This document shows, piece by piece, positions 26,828 through 34,945 of a stretch of DNA of 56,845 nucleotides. Position numbers and translations under genes: made by a program. Origin of the DNA: JBBDRW01 sp040905265. GTDB lineage: Bacteria > Bacteroidota > Rhodothermia > Balneolales > Balneolaceae. The notes under the pieces were generated by a model, which ran no database searches, was not told where the DNA came from, and worked only from the letters and a program-made list of their open reading frames with translations. Where the stretch lies: positions 1 to 56,845 of the forward strand of contig JBBDRW010000021.1 of the NCBI GenBank assembly GCA_040905265.1, given 5' to 3'. The stretch's first letter is position 1. The number at the start of each line of letters is the position of its first letter.

Positions 26828-27928
26828 TCACAGGGAGATCTGAAGCTGTATCCGGAACTCCACATCCCGGGTGTCTATTACTTTCTGTTCAAGGCTTCGG
26901 ATATCCGCCTGAATTTTCGCCCGATGCTGCATGAAGTAGTGGCTGAAAGCGACTCCGGTTTCAATCCGATCTGTATTCGTGTTCGTATCGGGAGAGATTG
27001 CCGCGTATCGGAGTGCGATCTCATTCTTTCTGTCCGGCAAGAGATATCCCCCTTGTAGATACCATCCGTTGGTGTTGAGTCCATTAGAACTGCCCGATAA
27101 AGATGACTCCTCCCAATAGTACTCACCGGTTACATTGAACCCGTGGACCTTGAAGGCTGCTTCCGAATTGATTCGTTTGATTTCGGTTTCACTGTCTCCG
27201 CTTCCAGAAGTGGTATGGAGCCCGGAGAATCCAATTGCAAGCCGGGGGGAATCCGGATAGTCATGAGCACTTTCAGAGGGGGAATAGGCGCCAAACGGTG
27301 TCAGTACTACACGGGCAACCTTCATATGTTTTCCATTGTCGTTGGCACTATTTATTCCGTTCCCGTTATAAATCCCGATACCATATTCAAACGTCTGAGA
27401 CTCATTCTGGCCGGTAAGAGCGACACCCGCCTGCCTACCGGCGGAGAAACGGCCGTCTACTGCAGTCCGGTCGACAAAATGGAGATTGCCGGAGGAGGTG
27501 AGCTGCTGGCGTCCAAAGAGCGCCTTCCCCTGTCCGGCCCAGAGGGTAACCATCGGGGTGAATTCGTACCGAATATTGGCATCCAGCAGGTTGACGCTGC
27601 CGCCGGCAAGTCCCAGTTGCATGGCGTAGCGAAACCGGCTGTAGGCATTTCCGCTCAGTGAAAGTCGCGCCCGTCGTATACCGAAGCTGCTATTGTCATC
27701 ACTCTCTTCCAGGTTTTGATACAGGTACCGGATCTGCAATCGGCTGCCGAGTGTCATGGAGTAGTTCTCTGTCCGGATAATCTCCGGACTGCGGTAGTCC
27801 GGCAGTCCACTCTCCTGGCCCTGTACAGGACCGGCCAGAAAGAGGATCAGAAGTGCAAGAGAAGCGGTGAAGAATTGGTAACCGGTAACCCGGTTAGGAG
27901 TTGCTACTGAAGCAGTGTGATCATTCAT
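26828..27928 (-). CDS. OprP/OprO-like (phosphate-selective) porin
   Basis: 366 residues with a signal peptide ending near LFLAGPVQGQ. The mature protein is rich in alternating amphipathic strands (LGSRLQIRYLYQNL, RRARLSLSGNAYSRFRYAMQLG, FTPMVTLWAGQGKALFGRQQL) and ends in an outer-membrane-type terminus FRIQLQISL. This is the layout of phosphate-selective porins O and P, which form 16-stranded trimeric barrels. It lies 190 bp downstream of phoU in the same direction, at the end of the pst genes, which supports phosphate uptake across the outer membrane. Selectivity itself cannot be read. Confidence 0.75.
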   Translation of the reverse strand: MNDHTASVATPNRVTGYQFFTASLALLILFLAGPVQGQESGLPDYRSPEIIRTENYSMTLGSRLQIRYLYQNLEESDDNSSFGIRRARLSLSGNAYSRFRYAMQLGLAGGSVNLLDANIRYEFTPMVTLWAGQGKALFGRQQLTSSGNLHFVDRTAVDGRFSAGRQAGVALTGQNESQTFEYGIGIYNGNGINSANDNGKHMKVARVVLTPFGAYSPSESAHDYPDSPRLAIGFSGLHTTSGSGDSETEIKRINSEAAFKVHGFNVTGEYYWEESSLSGSSNGLNTNGWYLQGGYLLPDRKNEIALRYAAISPDTNTNTDRIETGVAFSHYFMQHRAKIQADIRSLEQKVIDTRDVEFRIQLQISL

Positions 27929-28118
27929 CGGGTGTGTGCTTATATGGTTCCCTGTTCCCTGTTTAAGATGGCCAAAGATAAGCGCTTTGGCCCGGCTATG
28001 AAACTCTATGGTTGACTCTACACAAGCGTTTCTGCCGGTCGCACCGGGGCGTTATTGTGACAAAATGGTCAATCTGCCGGGTAAATATGATGACCCGGAG
28101 TCCCTGCTACTCGTCCAG

Positions 28119-28769
28119 TCAGATATTTTCAACTATTTCACCGGTTACCAGATAGATGATCCGCTCACAGATGTTGGTGGCCCGGTCCCCGATTCTCTCC
28201 AGGTTGTGAGACGCCCAGAGAAGGTAGGTACAGCGGGTAATTTTTTTTGGGTCTTCGATCATGATGGAGATCAATTCCCGCTGTACCTGTTTATAGAGTT
28301 CGTCAATGGTGTCATCCTGTTCCGAGATGAGCCGGGCTTTCCTGTCATCCCGGTCTGAATAGGCGCGCAGGCTTTTCTGAATCATCTCAATGGACAGTTC
28401 CGCCATTCTTGGTATATCGATCAACGCTTTGACCGGATCCTCATCCCCCAGCTTCTGCACGATTCGTGCAATTCCTTCCGCGTAATCCCCCATTCGCTCC
28501 AGATCGGTAATGATATTCAGAACGGCGATCAGTTCCCGCAGGTCAGTGGCGACCGGCTGCTGCGTTGCAATCAGTTTGATACAGGTCTCTTCAATTTCCC
28601 ACCGCTTGTTGTTGATATTGACGTCGTTGTCCCGGATCCGTTGCGCCTCATCAAGGTCTCTCTCCTTGAGAGCTTTTACGGACAGGTTCACGGCATGAGT
28701 GACCATATCGGACATGGTGAAGAGATCCTGTTCGAGATCGTCGAGATGTTCTTGAAAGATGACACGCAT
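28119..28769 (-). CDS. phoU: PhoU, negative regulator of the phosphate regulon
   Basis: 216 residues from ATG 28769 (the frame continues to a TTG at 28793, less likely). It consists of two three-helix PhoU repeats; each carries the metal-binding acidic pattern, for example NIITDLERMGDYAEGIAR and ASHNLERIGDRATNICER. PhoU mediates between the Pst transporter and PhoR so that the sensor is quiet when phosphate is plentiful. It is last in the pstS-pstC-pstA-pstB-phoU order, 60 bp after pstB. Confidence 0.95.
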   Translation of the reverse strand: MRVIFQEHLDDLEQDLFTMSDMVTHAVNLSVKALKERDLDEAQRIRDNDVNINNKRWEIEETCIKLIATQQPVATDLRELIAVLNIITDLERMGDYAEGIARIVQKLGDEDPVKALIDIPRMAELSIEMIQKSLRAYSDRDDRKARLISEQDDTIDELYKQVQRELISIMIEDPKKITRCTYLLWASHNLERIGDRATNICERIIYLVTGEIVENI

Positions 28770-28829
28770 GGCTGTTCTGTTTCTGTTATTCAATAACTCT
28801 GTTAAAAAATGTACTGAAAAGCGGGGAGA

Positions 28830-29663
28830 TTACCCGAACCGTCCGGTAATATACTCCTCGGTTCTTTCCTGTTTCGGGTTTGTGAAGATTTCACGCGTTT
28901 CGCCTATCTCCACCAGGTTTCCTACATAGAAAAAGGCAGTTTGATCAGAAACACGGGCAGCCTGCTGCAGATTGTGCGTGATAACGATGATCGTGACCGA
29001 CTCTTTGAGGGCGTGAATCAACTCTTCAATTTTACTGGTCGCCTGCGGGTCGAGGGAGCTGGTCGGTTCATCCATCAGCAGAACCTCCGGATCGACAGCC
29101 AGTGCCCGTGCGATGGAGAGCCGTTGCTGCTGCCCGCCGGAGAGGCTGACTCCGGGGTCTTTCAGACGGTCCTTCACTTCGTCAAACAGGGCGGCCTGGC
29201 GAAGAGAACGTTCACACACTTCATTCAGAAGGGATTTGTTTCGGATCCCTACCAGTTTCAGGCCTGCAACAACGTTGTCAAAAATGGACATCGTAGGAAA
29301 CGTCGTCGGCTTCTGAAAGACCATGCCGACTCTCCTTCGGATCAGTACAGGATTCACATCCGGCCCGTAAATCTCCTCTCCGTCCAGCAGTACATCACCG
29401 GATACCCTGGCAATTCGAGTCAGGTCGTGCATGCGGTTCAGTGTCCGTAAAAACGTTGTTTTGCCGCAGCCGGAAGGGCCGATCAGAGCTGTTACCTGCT
29501 GGTTATAGATCTTCATGCTGATATCCCGGATTCCTACCGTTTCTCCGTAATGAACCGTCAAGTTGCGGGTCTCCATCCGGATTTTGTCCGATTTCACCCT
29601 TTTCTTTCCCTGAAATGTGTTCTCAAGGGAGAGAGGTGCTGTAAATGTTTCTTTCTGGGTCAT
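28830..29663 (-). CDS. pstB: Phosphate ABC transporter ATP-binding protein PstB
   Basis: 277 residues from ATG 29663; a TTG at 29681 is in frame and would add six residues. All ABC motifs are present: Walker A GPSGCGKTT (62-70), Q-loop GMVFQKPTTFP, signature LSGGQQQR, Walker B VLLMDEPTSSLD, and the H-loop ITHNLQQAARVSD. About 30 residues precede the first beta strand, longer than in E. coli PstB. It sits 21 bp after pstA in the pst operon and energises phosphate import. Confidence 0.97.
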   Translation of the reverse strand: MTQKETFTAPLSLENTFQGKKRVKSDKIRMETRNLTVHYGETVGIRDISMKIYNQQVTALIGPSGCGKTTFLRTLNRMHDLTRIARVSGDVLLDGEEIYGPDVNPVLIRRRVGMVFQKPTTFPTMSIFDNVVAGLKLVGIRNKSLLNEVCERSLRQAALFDEVKDRLKDPGVSLSGGQQQRLSIARALAVDPEVLLMDEPTSSLDPQATSKIEELIHALKESVTIIVITHNLQQAARVSDQTAFFYVGNLVEIGETREIFTNPKQERTEEYITGRFG

Positions 29664-29684
29664 GAATGGGTTGAATTTCAATCA

Positions 29685-30545
29685 TTAAAATTTGGAACGG
29701 GTAGCGAACCGTGCAACGGCAAACGTAAGGATGACAAACCCGAGAAGCAGGATGGCTGCTGCCCATCCCATGGCATGCCATTCCGAATAGGGGCTGATCG
29801 CCAGGCTGTAGAGTCGCTGCGGCAGGGTATCGACCGGACCGAAGATCATGCCGCTCCACTGGTTCGGGAGATAGTTGTTTCCGAACGAAGTAAAGAGCAA
29901 CGGTGCCGCTTCACCTGCTGCCCGGGCAAAGGCGATCAGGCCTCCCGTGACGAGCCCCACTTTGGCAGAGGGCATAACGGTAGAGAGGATGACCCTCCAG
30001 CGGGGCAGGCCGATCGCAAGGCCCGCTTCCCGTATGGTCCAGGGTATACTCATCAATGCGCTTTCGGTGGTTCTGGCAATAATCGGGAGCATGACAAAGG
30101 CAAGGGCGACTCCGCCGGCAAATCCCGAAAAGGTGCCCATTGGCTTGACGATCAGAACAAACGCGACCAGCCCTTTCAGGACGGCCGGCATGCCGTTCAG
30201 CGTATCGTTCATCACTCTCAGAAGCGGGTTAAGTTTGTGGTCGGGATATTCCGATAGCATGACCCCTGCACCCAGGCCTACCGGTACAGCCAGGAGGACA
30301 GCGATACTGTCCACAACAATGGTTCCCAGTATGGTATGAATGAGCCCGGTCGGGCGCCCCTGTATGGCGCGTGAAGGAGATCCCAGCTCTTCCGTGAAGA
30401 ACTCCCAGGAGAGAGCGCTGAACCCGTTGACAACTACATAATAGATGATGATCAGCAGGGGGAGTATGACCAGGATCGTGCTCAGAACGAGCAAAATTTC
30501 CATGATCCGGTCCCGGATGCGACGTTGTCTCAACGTTTTGATCAT
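29685..30545 (-). CDS. pstA: Phosphate ABC transporter permease PstA
   Basis: 286 residues with six predicted membrane helices. The permease coupling loop is visible around ARTTESALMSIPWTIREAGL and the EAA-like region near SAKVGLVTGGLIAFARAAGE. Its ATG at 30545 overlaps the pstC stop as ATGA (30542-30545), showing translational coupling. With PstC it forms the inner-membrane channel. Confidence 0.95.
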   Translation of the reverse strand: MIKTLRQRRIRDRIMEILLVLSTILVILPLLIIIYYVVVNGFSALSWEFFTEELGSPSRAIQGRPTGLIHTILGTIVVDSIAVLLAVPVGLGAGVMLSEYPDHKLNPLLRVMNDTLNGMPAVLKGLVAFVLIVKPMGTFSGFAGGVALAFVMLPIIARTTESALMSIPWTIREAGLAIGLPRWRVILSTVMPSAKVGLVTGGLIAFARAAGEAAPLLFTSFGNNYLPNQWSGMIFGPVDTLPQRLYSLAISPYSEWHAMGWAAAILLLGFVILTFAVARFATRSKF

Positions 30546-31546
30546 ACGGTCCTCCCACCGGTTATCGAGTATCTCCGTATAATCCAGGCTGCGATCAGGT
30601 TCACGATCAGAGAGATCAGGAAGAGGATAAACCCGATCGCCATCAGGCTGGATAGATGTATATTTTCCACCGCTTCGCGGAACTCGTTGATGATGACGGA
30701 TGGCATTGTCGCCGCTGCGCCGAGGATGGAGAACGGAAGTGTGTTTTTGTTTCCAATCAGCATGGCCACCGCCATTGTTTCACCGATTGCACGGCCCAGT
30801 GAGAGGATGGCTCCAGCCAGAATCCCGCCCCTTGCATATGGCAGCACCGTCATCCGGATTACCTCCCATCGGGTGGCGCCGAGCCCCCAACAAGCTTCCC
30901 TCTGCTCTTTTGGTACGAGCCGGATTGCGTCGCGGGCAAGGGCGGTTGTGTAGGGTACGATCATCAGGGCCAAAACGATAATTGCGGTGGTCATACCGTA
31001 ACCGATCGGATTTCCAAGCAGCGGCAGGAGGCCTGGAGCGCTCTCGCTTGCCCAGAGGTAAACGGGCATATAGACGGAGTCACGAAGCCAGGGTGCAAGT
31101 ACGAAGATGCCCCAGATTCCAATTACGACGCTCGGTACGGCCGCAATCAGATTTACCAGGTTGTCAATGATCCCCTCGAGCCATTTGGGTGCATACTCAG
31201 CCGTAAATATGGCGACAGCGATGGCCGGGAAGAATGCGATACCCAGTGAGATAAAACTGGTAATCAGGGTTCCGAACAGAAAGGGCCACGCACCAAATTG
31301 CAGCTGTACCGAGGGGTCCCAGGTTGTCCCTTGCAGAAAACCGAAGAAGCCAAACTCCCGGAATGCGAGTCTACCCTCCTGAAAGATTACCCAGGCCATG
31401 GCCACAGCAAGCGCGATGATACTGATGCCCAGGATCACCGTGACGATAGTAAAGATCCGGTCGCCCAGCCACCTGTAGAGAATCCCCGGAGGTTTCCGAA
31501 GGATCTCTTCTGTAGATGGCGACGGTTTCGATACGGAATCAGACAT
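30542..31546 (-). CDS. pstC: Phosphate ABC transporter permease PstC
   Basis: 334 residues, six to seven helices, with IAVAIFTAEYAPKWLEGIID, VNLIAAVPSVVIGIWG and PKEQREACWGLGATRWEVIR, which are characteristic of PstC. An N-terminal tail of ~25 residues precedes the first helix. It starts 15 bp after pstS and overlaps pstA by four bases. Confidence 0.96.
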   Translation of the reverse strand: MSDSVSKPSPSTEEILRKPPGILYRWLGDRIFTIVTVILGISIIALAVAMAWVIFQEGRLAFREFGFFGFLQGTTWDPSVQLQFGAWPFLFGTLITSFISLGIAFFPAIAVAIFTAEYAPKWLEGIIDNLVNLIAAVPSVVIGIWGIFVLAPWLRDSVYMPVYLWASESAPGLLPLLGNPIGYGMTTAIIVLALMIVPYTTALARDAIRLVPKEQREACWGLGATRWEVIRMTVLPYARGGILAGAILSLGRAIGETMAVAMLIGNKNTLPFSILGAAATMPSVIINEFREAVENIHLSSLMAIGFILFLISLIVNLIAAWIIRRYSITGGRTV

Positions 31547-31560
31547 GAAATCTCTTTCGG

Positions 31561-32706
31561 TTAAATGAGGTTGTTCTCCTGAAGGATCTCAAGGCCGATC
31601 TCTTCGCCCCGCCATACAAGCTGCCGGATCATATCGATATTCCGTGTGACAGCCGCTTCCGGCAGTCTGGCGAACCCGAGGGTTTCCGAGAGTTCCTGGC
31701 CCTCTGTAATGGCCCAGACAAGGAACCGAACCAGTTCCACAGCTTCTGTCCGGTTCTCGATAGCGTTGTTCTGATCCAGGTTTTCATAGATCAGCATCCA
31801 GGCGAAACCTGCAATCGGATATCCGTTCTCCGCAGGGGTATTGGTGAAAAGTATTCGTGTATCTTCCGGCAATTCAATGTTGGCAGCTTCCGTCGTGGCT
31901 GAATAACTCGGTTCGATAACATTCCCGGAAGAGTTCACGACCGACCCATAGGACATGTTGTTCAAAATCGCATAGGAGAGGCTGTTATACCCGATTGAAC
32001 CGGGAGTATTCTGTACGACGCCTGCGACTCCCTCATTCCCGTTTCCTCCAATACCGGTTGGCCAGTTGACACTGGTAGCAAACCCGACCCGCTCTTCCCA
32101 CTCTGTAGATGCTCTCGTCAAAAAGCTGGTCCAGACATTGGTCGTTCCGGAGCCGTCCGAACGGTGGACTACGGTAATGGGAAGCGGAGGAAGTTCACTG
32201 TCCGGATTCAGAGCGGCTATTTGAGGGTCATCCCAGCGGGGGACACGCCCCATAAAGATCTCAACCAGCAGTTCGCCGTCAAAGACCAGCCCTTTTTCAA
32301 TTCCGGGGAGATTGTAGGTGGGTACAACATCCGCCAGGGTTATCGGCATGTTGAAAGCTCGTCCACCTGTTTCAGATTCAATGTCGCTCATCACATCGTC
32401 GGAGAGAAACGCTTCACTCATTCCGAACATGACGGTCTGCTCGATAAATTGCCTGATTCCGCCACCGGAACCGATCGACTGGTAATTAACAGTAATCCTG
32501 TTGTTCGTCAGCGTGCGGTATTCATCTGCCATAGCGGTGACCAGTGGTGCCGGAAACGTAGCGCCTGCACCCAGTATGTCGATGCTATTTTCGTTGCTGC
32601 CTGCCTGACTATCATCTCCACTGCTGCAAGCCACTGAAAAGAGTCCAAGGCCGGTTGCCAGGATTCCCAGCAGGATCGGGCGTAGTAAGAGTAGGTTCTG
32701 TTTCAT
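31561..32706 (-). CDS. pstS: Phosphate-binding lipoprotein PstS
   Basis: 381 residues. The signal peptide ends at a lipobox-like SVACSS, so the binding protein is probably tethered. The mature part opens with ILGAGATFPAPL, the PstS phosphate loop, followed by YQSIGSGGGIRQF and VHRSDGSGTTNVWTSFL, both typical phosphate-ligand segments. It is the first gene of pstSCAB-phoU. A three-unit Pho-box array with a -7-like element lies 81-137 bp upstream. Confidence 0.96.
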   Translation of the reverse strand: MKQNLLLLRPILLGILATGLGLFSVACSSGDDSQAGSNENSIDILGAGATFPAPLVTAMADEYRTLTNNRITVNYQSIGSGGGIRQFIEQTVMFGMSEAFLSDDVMSDIESETGGRAFNMPITLADVVPTYNLPGIEKGLVFDGELLVEIFMGRVPRWDDPQIAALNPDSELPPLPITVVHRSDGSGTTNVWTSFLTRASTEWEERVGFATSVNWPTGIGGNGNEGVAGVVQNTPGSIGYNSLSYAILNNMSYGSVVNSSGNVIEPSYSATTEAANIELPEDTRILFTNTPAENGYPIAGFAWMLIYENLDQNNAIENRTEAVELVRFLVWAITEGQELSETLGFARLPEAAVTRNIDMIRQLVWRGEEIGLEILQENNLI

Positions 32707-33086
32707 TGTTTCTATCCAGTTTTATTGATTAAAATGGGTTCTGAATCGACTGTTCCCTGTATGTTTTCCGAAATGATTCTTGAACACAAAGATCCCATTG
32801 ATCTATTATGCCAATGTTACCCTTGTGTTAAGGAATTGTTAACAAAGCTCCGGATACGGTGGAATAGGTTCGGAATTGCAGATTGATAACAATTTGTTAA
32901 CCTGGGTCCGGTTTTTAAATCGGGGATCTGTTTGTACTATTGACAGACAAAGTTAACAGAGGCCTTCCCTTAACGGGAGATGCAGGATTGATTATTGATA
33001 CAGATCAGGTGATCCTGTTGCCGGCAGTGGCTTCAGCATTGTCCAACAGAGAAGGCGTCCAAAGGGTATGATAAACCGATACCGAT
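32707..33086. other. Divergent pstS/phoB control region
   Basis: 380 bp between pstS and phoB. Besides the pstS promoter it has a weak two-unit site in the phoB direction, ATAACA (32886-32891) and TTAACC (32897-32902) 11 bp apart, with TCTGTTTG at 32927-32934 as a possible -7 element. The offset does not match the three strong promoters, so autoregulation of phoB is only a possibility. No small gene is seen. Confidence 0.5.
32787..32843 (-). promoter_or_regulatory. pstS promoter with three-unit Pho-box array
   Basis: On the minus strand three heptamers at an exact 11-bp period, GTTAACA (32843-32837), CTTAACA (32832-32826) and GGTAACA (32821-32815), are followed directly by TTG (32814-32812), 17 bases, then GATCTTTG (32794-32787), a 7-of-8 match to TAnnTTTG. 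The unit TTAACA with 5-base gaps is like the PhoP boxes of Bacillus, and 7+4 spacing is that of Pho boxes in general. Binding by the PhoB encoded nearby is inferred. Confidence 0.8.
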
Positions 33087-33779
33087 ATGAAAGATTCAGA
33101 ACAAACAGAGAAGACAGTTCTTGTTGTTGACGACGAGCAGGACCTGCTGGATCTGATCGAGTATAATCTGAGAAAAGCGGGTTTTAATGTTCTTAGGGCA
33201 GAAAACGGACAGGCCGGCATAGAACTTGCGAGAAAGCAGAGTCCCTCTCTTGTACTTCTGGATGTGATGATGCCGGAGATGAGCGGGCTGGAAGTTTGTC
33301 AAAGATTGAGAAGCAGCGAAGAGACAAAACGTATCCCGATCATCTTTCTGACGGCACGGGATGATGAAGTGACGGAAGTAGAAGGGCTCAATCTGGGAGC
33401 TGATGACTACGTGACCAAGCCAATCAGTACCCGGAAGCTGATATCGAGAATCAGGGCGGTTCTCCGGCGGTCAGAAATTCCGGAGGAGGAGGCTAATCTT
33501 GTAGAGGCAGAGGATCTGCGGATCGACCGGGACCGGTATCTTGTGATTCGGGGGGAGGAGGAGTTTCAGCTTCCCCGCAAAGAGTTTGAACTGCTTTACT
33601 ATCTGGCCAGCCGGAAAGGGATGGTTCTGAGCCGAGAAAAACTTTTAAACAAAGTGTGGGGAGACAACGTATACGTTGTTGACCGGACGGTAGACGTCCA
33701 CATACGCAAAATCAGGGAACGGTTGGGAGATCATTATATCGAGACCGTGAAAGGAGTCGGGTACCGATTCAAGGAATGA
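33087..33779 (+). CDS. phoB: Response regulator PhoB (OmpR/PhoB family)
   Basis: 230 residues. The receiver domain has the acidic pair Asp15/Asp16, phosphoacceptor Asp59 (LLDVMMPE), Thr89 and Lys111. The C-terminal winged helix contains RKEFELLYYLA, VLSREKLLNKVWG, RTVDVHIRKIRERL and VKGVGYRF, all typical of PhoB-type DNA-binding domains that recognise direct repeats. Its stop overlaps the phoR start (ATGA at 33776-33779). It is divergent from pstS and probably binds the 11-bp-period arrays described here. Confidence 0.93.
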   Translation: MKDSEQTEKTVLVVDDEQDLLDLIEYNLRKAGFNVLRAENGQAGIELARKQSPSLVLLDVMMPEMSGLEVCQRLRSSEETKRIPIIFLTARDDEVTEVEGLNLGADDYVTKPISTRKLISRIRAVLRRSEIPEEEANLVEAEDLRIDRDRYLVIRGEEEFQLPRKEFELLYYLASRKGMVLSREKLLNKVWGDNVYVVDRTVDVHIRKIRERLGDHYIETVKGVGYRFKE

Positions 33780-34894
33780 CACCAAAAAGAAAGCTCAACC
33801 TCGACAACCGAATATTTCTGCTGGCACTTCGGATATCGCTGCCGCCGGGGTTCGGTCTGTTTCTGATCCTGCTCTTGCTGCTCACCATCTTTTCCGAAAT
33901 GCCGTTTCTCACGGTGCTGGGGCTATCACTGGCCGTTTCACTGCTGGCTATGCTTTTTATCTATCTGTCCGCCAGGCGGATTCTGTTTGACCGGCTGGAG
34001 ATGATCAACCGGATCGTTAAAAATATCGCACGAAAAAGCTTTGAAGAGTATAGCTATCTCAATACCGGCCATCAGGATGAACTGGATTACCTGGTTGTCC
34101 GGGCTGCCCGGACCAGCAAGGTAATTGAACGGGAGATATTGCGGTTAAACAAGATTGAGAACTACCGGAAGGAGTTTATCGGGGATATTTCTCATGAACT
34201 GAAGACTCCAATATTTGCTGTCCAGGGGTTTATCGAGACTCTTTTGAACGGAGCCCTCGAAGATGAAAAGGTAAACCGGCTCTTTCTGAAGAAAGCGATG
34301 AAAAATGTGACCCGCCTGACCTATCTGACGAAAGATTTGATGGAGATCTCAAAACTGGAGACCGGTGAACTCAAATCGGATATTCAGGTTGTAAACCTGA
34401 GAAGCGTCATTCTGGATGTGAGTGAGAACCTTCAGTACAAGTCACAGAATGAGAAAGTAGAGATCCGGATCGGCGAGATTGACAAAAATATCTGGGTACG
34501 GGCAGACCGGAATCAGATCAAGCAGGTTCTCTTTAACCTGATCGAGAACGGTATGAAGTACAACCGCCCCTACGGGTATGTAGAGATCGGCGTGAAACCG
34601 TACCCCCGAAAATCGGGAAAGCTTCTTGTATCTGTCCGGGATACCGGAATCGGAATCGAGCCGGCGGACATCCGGCGAGTAACCGAACGGTTTTTTCGGG
34701 TAGACAAATCGAGATCGAGAGAGAAAGGGGGAACCGGACTGGGCCTCTCCATCGTAAAACATATTCTGGAAGCTCACGGGGAAGAGCTCTTCATCGAAAG
34801 CAGCGTGAACAAAGGCTCCACGTTCAGCTTTACACTTACCCGGTTTGAGGGGGAAGGATCCTTCAGGAAAGAGACAGAGAAGGAAACTACCTGA
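33776..34894 (+). CDS. phoR: Sensor histidine kinase PhoR
   Basis: 372 residues. Two closely spaced membrane helices (about 14-64) leave almost no periplasmic loop, as in PhoR, which senses through the Pst-PhoU complex. The dimerisation box is ISHELKTPIFAVQGF with His140; the kinase domain has NLIENGMKY, RDTGIGIEPAD and GGTGLGLSIVKHI. It overlaps phoB by four bases. I see no clear PAS signature between membrane part and His box, where about 60 residues resemble a HAMP-like linker. Confidence 0.92.
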   Translation: MTPKRKLNLDNRIFLLALRISLPPGFGLFLILLLLLTIFSEMPFLTVLGLSLAVSLLAMLFIYLSARRILFDRLEMINRIVKNIARKSFEEYSYLNTGHQDELDYLVVRAARTSKVIEREILRLNKIENYRKEFIGDISHELKTPIFAVQGFIETLLNGALEDEKVNRLFLKKAMKNVTRLTYLTKDLMEISKLETGELKSDIQVVNLRSVILDVSENLQYKSQNEKVEIRIGEIDKNIWVRADRNQIKQVLFNLIENGMKYNRPYGYVEIGVKPYPRKSGKLLVSVRDTGIGIEPADIRRVTERFFRVDKSRSREKGGTGLGLSIVKHILEAHGEELFIESSVNKGSTFSFTLTRFEGEGSFRKETEKETT

Positions 34895-34945
34895 TTCCGT
34901 TGTCTTGTCAGGACCCCAGGCGGGCCGGCCCGGTTCAACATCGGG

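Noticed and set aside
28006..28021. ATGGTTGACTCTACAC resembling the repeat arm at 47384
   Set aside because: Only the first nine bases match; too short to include in the repeat family.
32885..32934. Pho-box-like pair facing phoB (ATAACA/TTAACC with TCTGTTTG)
   Set aside because: Only two units, and the distance to the -7-like element is 24 bases, off the 9/20 pattern of the three strong promoters. Kept only as a remark in the control-region entry.
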